DNA of 64,000 nt from Lagopus muta (taxonomy: Eukaryota; Chordata; Aves; Galliformes; Phasianidae). A program made the position numbers and the translations under genes. Of this stretch, positions 12,501 through 24,500 are shown in pieces. The notes under the pieces are model-generated. The model was not told the origin of the DNA and did no database searches. It saw nothing but the letters and a program-made list of their open reading frames with translations. Positions within the stretch are counted from its first letter, which is position 1. Every line of letters begins with the position of its first letter. The DNA is taken from assembly GCF_023343835.1 (NCBI RefSeq), contig NC_064443.1:13516001-13580000 (forward strand), given 5' to 3'.

Positions 12501-15500
12501 GCTTCCATACTGGATGTGTGTGCTTAGTGACAGCAGCACTCATGGTATAAATACCTTCTCATTTTTGTGTGTTCAGTGAGTAAATGTAGAAAGGAGGGCA
12601 CCAATGCTGCTCTGTTATCCTCAGACACAGGAAGCAAAGTTTATTTCTTTGCAATGGTTGACACTATTCCTGTTGTCCTTCTATTGGCTGCTTTCTCATC
12701 AGCCAGGCCCAGGATATCAGGCTCTGCAGCACAGCAGAGCTAACTCCCCCCACCTCCTGCACTGAATGATTTAATCATCCCGGTGCTACGTATAACAGGT
12801 TGCTTTTATGAAGTCAGATTACTTTTCAACTTATCAGAATGCCCATTCAGACTCCTCATTTAACTGCGGCACATCCATCCATCAGTTTCAAGGTGAAATC
12901 CCCTCAATGCTGACTGAAGTTGCTCAGAAGTCCTTGTTCATTAGAAAATAGTAAATTAAAAAAAAAAAAAAAAAAAAAAGCTGTGTTCCAGCATAGATGT
13001 CAAAATCATAGATTTTGTTATTGCAAGGCATAAAACCCAGTGCATTTCAGCAGCTGCGTGCTGTCAGCCGGCCGCTCGCTTTCTCGCCGTGTGAATGTGC
13101 CGTCATGCCTCTCGCTTCCATTCCAGCCCCAGCTCTGACACCCAGCTGCTGGGTTCCTACTGATTGGACTCTTTGTCCTCGCTCTCACTCACAAGGAAGA
13201 CAACTTACTATATTGTTCCAGGCTGGAATTGAATGGCCCGATCTCAGTCAGTTTATTTGTGGAACAAGAAGCAAAATAAGTTACTCACTCTCTTGGTCCT
13301 AAAATGAGAATAGACCAAATCAAAGACTAAGGAAGGAAAATTTGAGTTGGTAAGAAAACAAACACATCAGTGCTGGCTCCCCACATGGTAGTTTAAAGTC
13401 AAGAGTTTTGGGAACCACTAAAATCTGTTGGAGTCTTACCCAGCTTTAATGATAGGTGTCAAGTAGAACAGCATACAACAGCAACAAAGCCTCCAGAAGC
13501 ACACATGGCTGCTACTGATTTTGGCACAGGAGAAAGATGGCTTTTTAAAACAGCTCAGTGCAGGAAAATGTGTGTATGGCTGTGCTGCCTTTAATGAACG
13601 GGATGGGTGCTGGAGCTGTCAGCTGCTGGAGGAGCTGATTGCTGTGTGCCTGCCTGCAGAGATGTGGGAAAGTTGGTGTTCCAGAAATGGGTTTGAGGAT
13701 GTCTTATTTCTTTCTGAGCTCGTTGGTTGGAGGAGTCGTCTCTGGGCTTTTGTACATCTTTGTAGAAACAAACAAACCAAAAAGGCAAAACCAGCCCTCC
13801 TGAAATGATGCTTCCTGCATCTGTTTGACTGTTGTAATGCAGTGAGCAGATGCACAAAGGTATTTGCATAAGTGCATGCATATATGTCTTTCTCTTAGCA
13901 AACTTTAAGTGGAAAAGTGACTTTTTTGCTTTAAAAATGAATCTGAATGGCATTTGATAGGAGAGGAAAGGCCAGAAACTTTACCTTAGGGCGATGAGCA
14001 TTTAAAAGAAGAGCAGAAGCCACTAGCAATATGTTTCTTCCTATTCTATTTTTGTCATCAAGTACCACTATGCTTTCTTTTCTCTTCCTCTCATTCCCTT
14101 CTGCTTTCTCTTCATTTCCCCTTCCGCTTTCTCTTCATTTTCCCTCTTTAGTTTCCCCCCTTTTGCCCCCTTTCTCCTTTACTCCCTCCCTTTTTTATCT
14201 TTCTGCCCCCTTCCTTTTTTTTTCCTGCGTTTTTTTCTCTTTCTTCCTCCCCCTTTTTTTTTTTTACTCTCTCATAATTACTCAAGAGCCGCCCCAGCAA
14301 ACAATAATAGCAAGAAAAAAAAAAGCAGCCCCTCCTGCAGGGGGCCGCAGCCCGGAGCTCCGGGCGCCTGCTGGGGCCGCTGCCGGCCTGCCCGCTCGCT
14401 GTGCGAATGGGAGAGCGGCTTAACCTCCGGCCCCGCCGCGATGGCCATCTTCGATCGCCGCCGGCTCCACCTCCCCGCCCCGCTGGGCCGCCGCCAGCGC
14501 CGCCGCGACTCCAGCGCTGCCGGAGGTAAAGCCGCGGCCCGGGGCGGCCCCGGGCGGGGAGGGGGGGGGACGGGCGGGGACGGCCCGCGGCGCCGGAGCG
14601 GGGCCGGAGGAGGTGGAGCGGGGCCGTGCCGCCGGTGGACTCGGCGGATCGGAGCGGATAAGCCGAAAATGAGGATTAAACGCGAGCGGCCCGCGGGAGC
14701 CCTCCTGAAATGACATCGGGGCGATTTGGCCAAAGTTCAATAAGCGGATGGGGGAGCGGGGCTGTGCCAGCGCTGCGGTCACCGCGGGGGCTTTCCTGCG
14801 GAAATTCGGCATCCCACCCCCTTCAAATCCAGAGCGGTCGGGGTGAAAAGAGAGGGGCAGATTGCAGCGATAAAACTGCGGGTTGATTGCAATCTTGTCA
14901 GGCCTCTAGATAAATGGGCGGCTTTTAATCAGAGCGTTAATTAAAGAAAGAAACTATTAAGGACTTGTTCACTTGAGCTTGTTTTCCTGAGCTCGTTCAT
15001 CCACGTAATTCCCAAACCGGGGGGCAAATCCGTCCCTCCGTGCTGCGGGAGGAAACGGGAAGCGCGTTGGAGCGAGCGCAGCTGCAGGCTTGCTGCAAAC
15101 GCTGATGGAAAGGGCGCTGGGGCTGCACGGGCAGCGTGCTGCACTGCCGGGAGCCTTCGCAGAGCGATGGGAAAAGGCTGCTCTGTTTCGTTTGAAAGGC
15201 ATTGTTGTGCAAGCGTGCTCAGTTCGTGCCCTCGTTCGGCTGTATTGGTGACTGCTGGAAGACTTTGCTGTGCTAATGCTGTTGTACAATTTTAGTTGGT
15301 GTGTGGCCAATGTGTTCAGTGCTTTTAAACACGGGAACAGTTGGTTCGTGCCGGTAATGATTGACCATGAGTTAAGCTGCAGTGATCCTTTTTTATAATT
15401 ACAAAAATGGCCGGTGTAAGGGTGTAAAATAACATAAGGATCTGACTTCAAAAACAGCAATAAAAAGCCCCACAACTCAATTTATTCTCTTTTCCACCAA

Positions 15501-18500
15501 GGTTGCAGTTTTGGTATTAACTTCCAAGAGATTTCACATTTCAGAAAGGCGTTTGATTTAGAAACATCTTTCTGAAAAGCTTTCCTATTTGCTTTACCAC
15601 CAGTTTGTTTCCCTTTTCCACCTCTCAAAGTTGTCTTCTTCAGTCAAAACCTGTGCTGAGAAGCTCCTGCAGGGCAGGCAGGTCCCCCAGATCCACAGTG
15701 CCACCCAGGCTCCTCTGCATGGTGTTGTCAGGTGTCTGTTACTGCACTTTGGTGACAAGCCTGTCTCCTCTGGGGTCCAAAATCTCCTTGCTCATCACAT
15801 CCTGCAGCAAAAGGCCTCAGCAGGGTTTTCTTTATCTGTGCTATGGATGGCAGTGCCTGGGTGTTCTCTATTTTGTTTGACAAATGGTTTTTAAGTAGTT
15901 CTCACTCAGCATGTTTTGTAGCAGCAGGGATTGAAGTTTGCTACAGGTAAATAGCTGCAGGGAAAATGTTAAAATTCTCAAATGTGGTGCAAAGAGAAGC
16001 ATCAGCAGGATGAAAGGTGGACAGGTGTTGACTACTACATTACGTGATAAGGGCTGGTGAGCAGCCTTGGTGATGCTGGATGGGAAGAGCGTGGTGGGAA
16101 AGGCCCATCCTGACCTCTGGGTTGGCACCCACTGCCCAGGGAGTGGAGGAGTCACCATCCCAGGAGCTGTCAGAGAACCACGGAGATGTGGCACAGAGCG
16201 ATGTGGGCATGGCGCAGTACCTCCATTCAGTGGTGCTTTCATTTGTCACTGTAGCTTCTCTGAAGTTAATTTCAAACAACACATTTGTTAATAGCAAAAA
16301 TATGGCTAATTCAGTGCCTGTCTTTAATCATTTGATGCAGGTAGTGTCGTGTCGTCAGGCTGCCCAGAGATTAGTGCTCATAACGTGTGTGTTATAATCT
16401 CTGCATGGCCCGGCTACCATCCAAGACACTTGACTGTCCTTCTGTAATAACTTTTGCAATATTTCTGTTCCTGTGCCTGACAGATTTACAGGCCTGCTCC
16501 CAACCCAAAAGGTTGCATGGTGAGAAATGCATCCTTCCCTTGCCTCTGCTTGAGTCACTCAGGACAGCACACCACAAGTTAGATGTTGTCCTGCAGCCTC
16601 TTGTTCCAAGCTCTGCATTCAGCTCTGATATGCCCTGAAGACCCTGTCTCTGTTTTCCCACATTACTCCTGGGAGCTCCTCACCAGGGTCTCAGCAGCTG
16701 AAGTGAACCCAAGGGAGCATCACTAATTACAGTTTGCCCCTGCAGCATGGGGCAAAACAGTGCCTGGGCTTGGGGCTGGCAGTGCTGCACGGGTGGGGGC
16801 TGCAGGGCCATTTCCCATCGCTCAGGGGCAGCACATGTGTTAGAAAGAGTAATCCTACACCCTGAGGCATCTGATTGCAGAACTACTCGTGTGCTCTGCG
16901 TGCAAGGCTTTGGGAGGGATTAGTAACAAATACGGAAAAACTGAAAAATTAATGTTGGTAATGTGCAGTGCCTTGTGGAAAGGAAGCAGTGCACCTGAAG
17001 GTTGTTTATTTAAATATGTTTTAGTGTTGCTGGTTTTTTTGCTGCATTCTTAATAATGCTACTTGCAGTCTGTTCCCTCCCCTCCTTTCTGCGGCGTTGG
17101 TCTCTGGGGAGCAGTTCTGCTGCAGTTTTCCTATGGGGAAAGCCGAAGCCATTCCTGCTGACTTAGGATCGCCTGGTTAGAAAACCACAGCATCATCCTG
17201 GCTGTGCTGTAGCTGTGATGTTTAAAATGCATCATTTAAATAATCCAAGTTACGGTTGCAGGATTGTCTCCTTTTTGACAGCTGGTTTTAAAGGTTTGAA
17301 ATTGGTGTTGTAAGGAAAATGAGCTTTTTCTCCTACTCCGTTTTCTTCAGCAGTAACAGAAATGTGACCCTGTTTACACATAATTTCATAGCCATTAATC
17401 TAAAATATTTGCAGAGTGATCACTTGAGTGGATTTCACATCTTGTAAGTAAATCTCAAGAAAAACTTCTAATGTATGTATTTAGAAATCAGAGAGCAATT
17501 GGTTTTATAGTGTTGTAAGCAGCCAGTGCTGCTCAGTAACTACCGTAATGAAAGAAGATCCTAATGGTAGCTATTAGTATTATTCTTTTTGTTCAGAAGG
17601 ATGTGGTCAACTAACTAACCACCACACTTCTCAGGACTTGAGAAAATAATTTCCAGATGTTCAGTGTTAAATGTTGGGAAACTTGGGAGAGATGGAGTAG
17701 CACCCCAGTGCTCACGGTGAGAGTGGGGAAGGAAAAAGCCAGAGCCCTTCTCCATGCTGGTTCTCAGGTTCTGGACTTTGCTCTGATTTCTAGTGCAAAA
17801 TGCTCTGGTAAACTTGTTCTTAAAAACAAGCCAAAATGAGAGCTGGGCTAGAAGCTTAAATACATCATTCCTAACAGTCAGTGGCTTTTGGCTGAACTGA
17901 GGTTTGGATTTCATGAGGAGGTGCTGTTAAGTGTGCTGGGCCATCATCAACCTGCAGATGTGCATTATTGATGTGTCTTAAATCAGTGTGAATTAAATGG
18001 AGGGGTTTCAGAACTGGAATGATACACTGAAGTCCTGTATTAATATATATGAGAGTTTTGGATTCTGAACGGTGCATTTGTAACCGAAGCACATCTTTAA
18101 AAACCCCTTTGGTCTTTGTAATTTTGAATTTCCATAATGAATCGGTGGATGCTAATTAAAGCATAGGCAGATTTTGTGTGCTCTTTAGGGAGATTCCAAG
18201 ATGTGCATTTCCAAGATGATTGACAGAGGGAATGCTTTAGGAATTCCCATCTGGAGCAATGAGGCCTTGGCTCTGCTTAGGACTGCTGGACCACCAGAGC
18301 AGGAAATACACAGCAATGCTTCTTGTAAACAAGATACAGAAAACATATGAGAGGTAGAACTTAGTGATGATTTTGTGCCCTACCAACTTAGAAATGGCCC
18401 TGGGGCATCCACAGTCACTTCTTGGTGTATTTATTTGTCTGTTGGCTTCAGGTTTCAAAGAGGAAAGTGATTTTTCTGAGTCCTCTTCGTCAGAGAGTGT

Positions 18501-21500
18501 AAAAGTTTCCTCAAATATTCGAGTTGGAGCTGCCAAGGAGCGTTTCAGTGTGAGCAGACATTTTAAGTGGAATTGTAAAAATGGTTAATTTCTGTGGTTA
18601 GATTTTGCACTGTAATGCATGACCTGACCTGAAATTCTGTGGTTTTTTTTGCTTTGGGAGAATGAGTTTATCTTCTTTGGTGCTGCAATCTTAATGAAAA
18701 CGTAAAACTGAGTGCTGCAGTGTACGTGGTGAAGGTGTCATGTGAAAACATGCAAACCAGCAGTTTAAATCTCTGCTAGGCAAAGCAAACCTTTCAATGC
18801 ATCAAGTTGCAGAAGTGACCCCTTGGTTTTAAAATATGCTCTTCAAAATTGGTTAGATATTGCACTTCGTTGGGTTTTTGATAGCACCAGTCAGATCCAT
18901 TTTTAAAGTGGGGTTTCATCGTTGTGGCCTAATTGCCTTGTTATGGCATGGGGTTGCACACAGGCAGGGGAGACGCAGTCTGTATGTCTGATGTCCTGAG
19001 TATTTTTTGAGCAAGGAACTGTTGAGATATGAGCTTGTATCAGTATAGCTAATTCTGGCATAGTCTATGTAAAAGATGTTACATAAACCTATTTCTTAGA
19101 TAAGAAGTTTATACCTATTGCTGCTTATTTACAAGGAAGACAGTTGTGATGAGCATGGGAGCACGTGCACGTTGTGTTACTCTGTGTGTGCACTGCCCTG
19201 CCTTGTATTTCCTATGCTGCAACATCATTGCTAGGCCTCCTTAATACTTTTGCCTCTCCTGCTCAGTTGTTACTTTTCCATGAATGGAGTGACATCAGCA
19301 TACATGACAATCAGGCAAGCTTTCTTTTTGGTTTTACTAACATCGAGCATTAAACAATAACATCAGCTGCTAGTTGCAAGCAGAACATTTTTTATGAAAC
19401 AGGAAGTCCCTCTAGAGACATGACAGATTGTGCTGCTGCCAGTCAGCCCTTGGCGGTCTGTCCTGCTGATGCTTGGTCTCTGTGAGAATTCTCTTCTGCA
19501 ACTTTCTTGTTGGAGTGTAAAATAAGACTTAGTGTAGATGCTGCCTGCTCGGCTCCGTGTCGGTATAACACCACCCAGCTGGACACAGAGCGACCTCATC
19601 CTGACTGCAGTGCAAACAGAACTGATCAGATGATTAAAGGGATGTCAGTGGAAGATTAAGGCAGAATCTTGGGTATCTGGGTCCTGTGATTAGTGCAGGA
19701 TAATGAAGCAGCAGTAAGTGAGCGAGCAGCAGATGAAGGCCCTGTGCAGGCGATTGCTCCCAACCAGCTGCACGCTGCCAGGATGGCATCGAAGGAGGAG
19801 CATTTTGATTGATGGGCCTTGATTTGAGCTCCTGGGTTCCTCTTGCAGCATCTTTGTGGATCTGTTTTTTGGGTTTGTTTGTAATTGTCACGGTGAGGTC
19901 AGTGTGGCTGAGGATTCAAGCTGGCAGAAGAGGGTTGTGTCTTAAAAAAAAACCTTTTTCAGAGCACAGGACTTTGGGTACTCCTGGTCAAATCAGGATT
20001 TACTGCTCAAAATGCTCTTCTGAAGTTGTGGACTTCATTTGTTGAAGAAGTGGAGTAAGATTGACTCCTCTGCCTTTGTGTACATCACTTGTGATTGTCT
20101 TCTGTTAAATTCATAGAGTTATCGAATGGCCTGGGTTGAAAAGGACCACAATGATCATCCAGTTTCAACCCCCTGCTATGTGCAGGGTCACCAACCACCA
20201 CACCAGGCTGCCCAGAGCCACATCCAGCCTGGCCTTGAATGCCTCCAGGGATGGGGCATCCACAGCCTCCTTGGGCAACCTGTTCCAGTGTATCACCACG
20301 CTCTGAGAGAAAAACTTCCTCCTAATATCTAACCTAAACCTCCCCTGTCTCAGTTTAAAACCATTCCCCCTTGTCCTATCACCATCCACCCTTGTAAACA
20401 GCCGTTCCCCCTCCTTTCAAGTACTGAAAGGCTGCAGTGAGGTCTCTCTGGAGCCTTCTCTTCTCCAAGCTTCTCCAAGTGGCTGTGCAGCAGCCACAGG
20501 CCTCAGCCACTTCATCAGACTCATGCTGGGCTTCCTCCAGTCCCAGTCTGTGTCCTCATGGCATGCACTGCATCCCATTTTTTGGAGCAATTAGAAAATT
20601 AGTTCTCCAAAACGACAGTAGAAATGTGCACTGGAGAAAATTTATCCTCAGGTGAATGATGCTTGTTTTAATATGACTGTGCTAATTCATCTCTGAAATG
20701 ATAAGTCATACAGTAGATCAGCATGATGAAAAAAAGATAAGCTTGTTTCAAGTAGCACTTATCGTGCTTTTAGTTTAGATTAGACATGTAGATAATAGTT
20801 ACAGAAGTGTAAGCTTATGCTTTGTTTCAGTAAACTTATTTAGTTCTGTACTCTGAATAATACCCTTACACCTATGTTAACCTACACTAAAACTGAACTG
20901 TGACTGGAGTCACAACATTTTTCATTGGATTAAACTGGCCCTGTGGGTTTGAATGGGTGTTGTTGAGTTTTAGTGATGGCTCTGCCAGCACTGACACAGG
21001 TCAGTTTGACTCCTTGCCCAGTACTTACGTAAGCAGTCAGTATTAAAAAAGTGGGTTTATGAAACTCGATCTGTACATCGTGTTTGCTGCCCAAAGCTAT
21101 TAATTGATGCACTTGGAGAATGAACACCACAGAACACTTCCTGAAGTTTGGGGACTAAGCATAGATCTGGGAAGAAAAATTGGAGAACTTTTACTCTGAT
21201 AATATACTTATTTTTGTTAGGCGTACAGCAAATTAGTATCTTAGGAAAATGATTTTCTCTATGAAAAGTATATTTTCTCTTATGTTACTGTGGAAATAAG
21301 GTTATAGACCAAAATAAATCTGAGTGTTTACAGCCTAGAAGCAGTAACCAAATGTGATGAGAAACTGTTCTCTTTCCTCCTCCTTTCCTTTCTTTTCCAG
21401 GTTAGTTAACTAAACCTGATAAATATAAGCTGTGCTTAATACTAAACATTAAGTCACATTCTACACAGTGCTGTGAGTTGGATTTGCACCTCATCACTGA

Positions 21501-24500
21501 TTACATTGGGGACAAAATGCTGTCGTTCAACTTGCTTTAATGTTTGCGAATCTTCTGCGTGTCTCCTGCAAGTCTGAATGGGATCAAGGGGAACTTCCCA
21601 ACTGTTTATCCAGAGCAAAAGCTCCTTTTGCTTTAAAAAACAAACAAAAACCTTCCCGTGAGATTTTAGAGATGGGAGCCGCCTTGGACAGGTGCAGTAC
21701 TTGAAATATCACTGTGAAGTTTTGCAGGAGCAATCATAACATTAAAAAGTGCTGCTTTTCTTTCAAGAGTTGTATGAAGGGAAGGTGCATGTGTGTTAAC
21801 TTTTAAAATCCAAAAACTGAGCACCTGGAGATGATCTTATTTTGAAGTACTTTCAAGTCGAGTTAGAATTAATGGCATATGGGAACTACATTAGATTGGC
21901 AAATGATTAGCAGAATTTATCATTGATATGCTGGCATAATGTGCACAGTGGTCTTGGTTATTCAGTGACAGCCTGTGTAGTAATTTGTCTGTGAAGAGAA
22001 TATGTCAGTCCATCAGCAAATACACTGGAAATGAGTGAAGTCCTCACAGTTTTAATTTTATCTCTTCCCTTTAGTGCATCATAACATGCACTGGAGGTTT
22101 TCGTAGGGAACACTAACAGGACTGGCAGCTCACCTCTCTTGCATGCTATTTTATATCATTCTTGGGATGGAAAAATCGTAGATCCAGAGGCTTTTCCATG
22201 CCCTACATTATGATGTATTGTGATGTGTAAAAGCAGTGATAACCTGATCTTGAAGCTCAGACCTCTTATTTAAGCACCCACATGAAGATCTAAGGCTTTG
22301 TTTTGGTACAGGTTTCCCTCAAATACACTGATTCTGCTGTGGCAGATTTGTCTGTAACAGATAACTGGGGACACAACCAGAAGACTCGTGTAGCAGGGAA
22401 CGCTGTGCCTCACACTGCAGTGAGAACAGTTCCCCTAATAATGAGCAGTAGGTAATGGATTGAATCAGACTGTCTGCCCTGTCACTGAGAAGTCTGCTAA
22501 CATCCCAAGGATATCTGTGCTTACTTGTGCTGTGACCACCTGTGTTTAGCTAAATTAAGACACTTCAGCAGTTCTGGCAGAGAAAACGTCTTTGTAATGC
22601 TGCTGTGTATGTTGTGAATGAGATGTTCAGTACTGGGAATGTAATTTTCAGAAGTCTCAGAATTCCAGAAAATGCTCATTTGGCTTTTCTTTGCACTCCA
22701 AATCATACAACTGTTTGTAGAATGGAAATTGTCTCTGACAGACAACAGTCCTGCGTTTTGATGAGCCATTAGCCTTCGCTTTCCTAGGTCAATGTTTTTG
22801 ATTATCAGCAGTGACAGATTTGCCTCTTTCATTAACTCACGTGTATTGAGATTGGTGCTACTAAACATTCATGCAGATAGCAGTCAGTAACATCTCTGTC
22901 TGGAGCTAATTGAATGGTACCAACTGAAGCTGCCAGGAGAGAAGGGTGCATACCATTTGAATCAATAACACAGATTAATATTTTGCCCAGTTTGTTCCTA
23001 ATGCTGGGAGGCAAGGAGCTGCTCAGTCTTATCCTAGGTTCATTCTCTTCTCTCCTGCCAAGCTGTTTCCAAGGAAGCAACATGAAGCAACATTCTCCTT
23101 TGCAAAAGGGGGGAAAAACCCAAAACAAACTCCAAATATTACATTAGCGGGCTACTAAATTATTAGAGATTGTTTGTAACTCTATTAAGTACTCAGACTT
23201 TGGATTTTCTAAATACACAGAAGCTGGCAGAGTATTGAGCAATTTTTCTCATTATCTCATGGAGTAATCTCATAGGGTGTAGCATTGCTGAACTAATGGC
23301 CCTCAAATAGTAACTTATCAAAGCTGCTCAGGGATTCTTGCCATTGCTATAAAAAGACTTTTGGCAATAAGCAGTATGTCATATTAGAAGCACAGCCATT
23401 GACTAGAATATAAGCATGCTAACATACATGAGAACTCTTCAATGGCACACGGTTCTAGAAAACTAAGCAGATCATCCTGAATGAACATCACAGGTTCCAG
23501 CTTCCAGCTGTGAGTGAAGTTCTTACCAGCCATCGTCCCCGTATCGTGTGATTGCTGTACTTAGGAGGGGAGGGAAAAACAGATCCCATAAGCAGAACGT
23601 GGATATATTACTTTGTATTTTCCATAGTGTCACAGACCTGTGCACAGGTTGTGCTGCACTTGGCTTTCACTTTGTTGTAACGTCACAAGTAGCCTGCTTC
23701 CTTGGCAGCTTAAGTAAATTTAAGTCAGAATGTGTAAAGGATCCAGTGGTGGACGTGGGCACCATTAACAATGCCAGCTGGAAGTGTTAGCCACAGATGG
23801 ACCTGTTAATACTCTGTTCTCTCTTAGATCCATGGTTTGCATATACTTGATTGCCAGAGGGACATCTCTAAGCAGGTGTTGATTACGTGCAGGGATCGTT
23901 TAGGAATCACAGGTGTCCAAAGATCAGCTGAGCAAATGCTCTGTTAGCTGTCCATGTAGGCAGAGCTGGGAACTCCGTGCAGCTGTTGAGTATTCTGTGT
24001 CTGAGAATTCATTATCCCAAAAAAGTACTTTTGAATTATACGCTATTTTAACTGCAGTGGTTCTAGAAATGTGTTAATGGTTAATATTTAATGCTGACAC
24101 TTTAATGTTAATTAAATCATTTCTTTTCCAACATGTCTATTGATAAAACCTGACTGTTCAAATGCTTGGATATCCTTTCTCAAAGAAGAATATACATTGC
24201 TCCTTTTCCTGCTAAATAGAATTCTTCTTTACGTTGGTCATATATTGAAAGGATTGATAGAATCAATAAGAAAACCTGAAGGCATGTAACTCACTGCTTC
24301 AGCCCTTGTTCTCAGGGGCATTGACACTGAAGGTCTGGTAGAACACACGAGAAGATCATCAGAAAGTGAAATTTTGTTTTTGCTCCAATATCAGTTTGAT
24401 CAATAGGAGACGTACTAACAGTGAATAGTTACTGCTTGAGGAAATGTGGTATTGAACCTTGTTTGGCCTGGGGATTGAGGTCTCTCTGCTTTGTGTTTCT

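Larger units (their letters stand above)
547..14030 (+). other. ATXN7: ATXN7 large intron, 5' half
   Basis: This is intronic DNA with no exon I can support. It holds a short ATAG array at 3571-3588, a TGGGA array at 8287-8333, and an A22 run at 12958-12979. A possible CR1 3'-end scrap (CACAGAACCATAGAGGGTTG) lies near 5485-5510. Frames of 60-120 codons here have no family resemblance and no supporting splice context. Confidence 0.8.

Noticed and set aside
14031-14423. 130-codon plus-strand frame rich in Ser, Phe and Pro
   Set aside because: It is a product of the pyrimidine tract running into the CpG island.
14278-14812. Pro/Arg-rich minus-strand frames of 130-151 codons across the intronic CpG island
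   Set aside because: GC-rich DNA lacks stop codons; no family resemblance, splice context or codon pattern supports them.
20165-20389. Minus-strand frame with [20 protein letters not shown]
   Set aside because: Not a host gene; it is the tail of a truncated CR1 ORF2.
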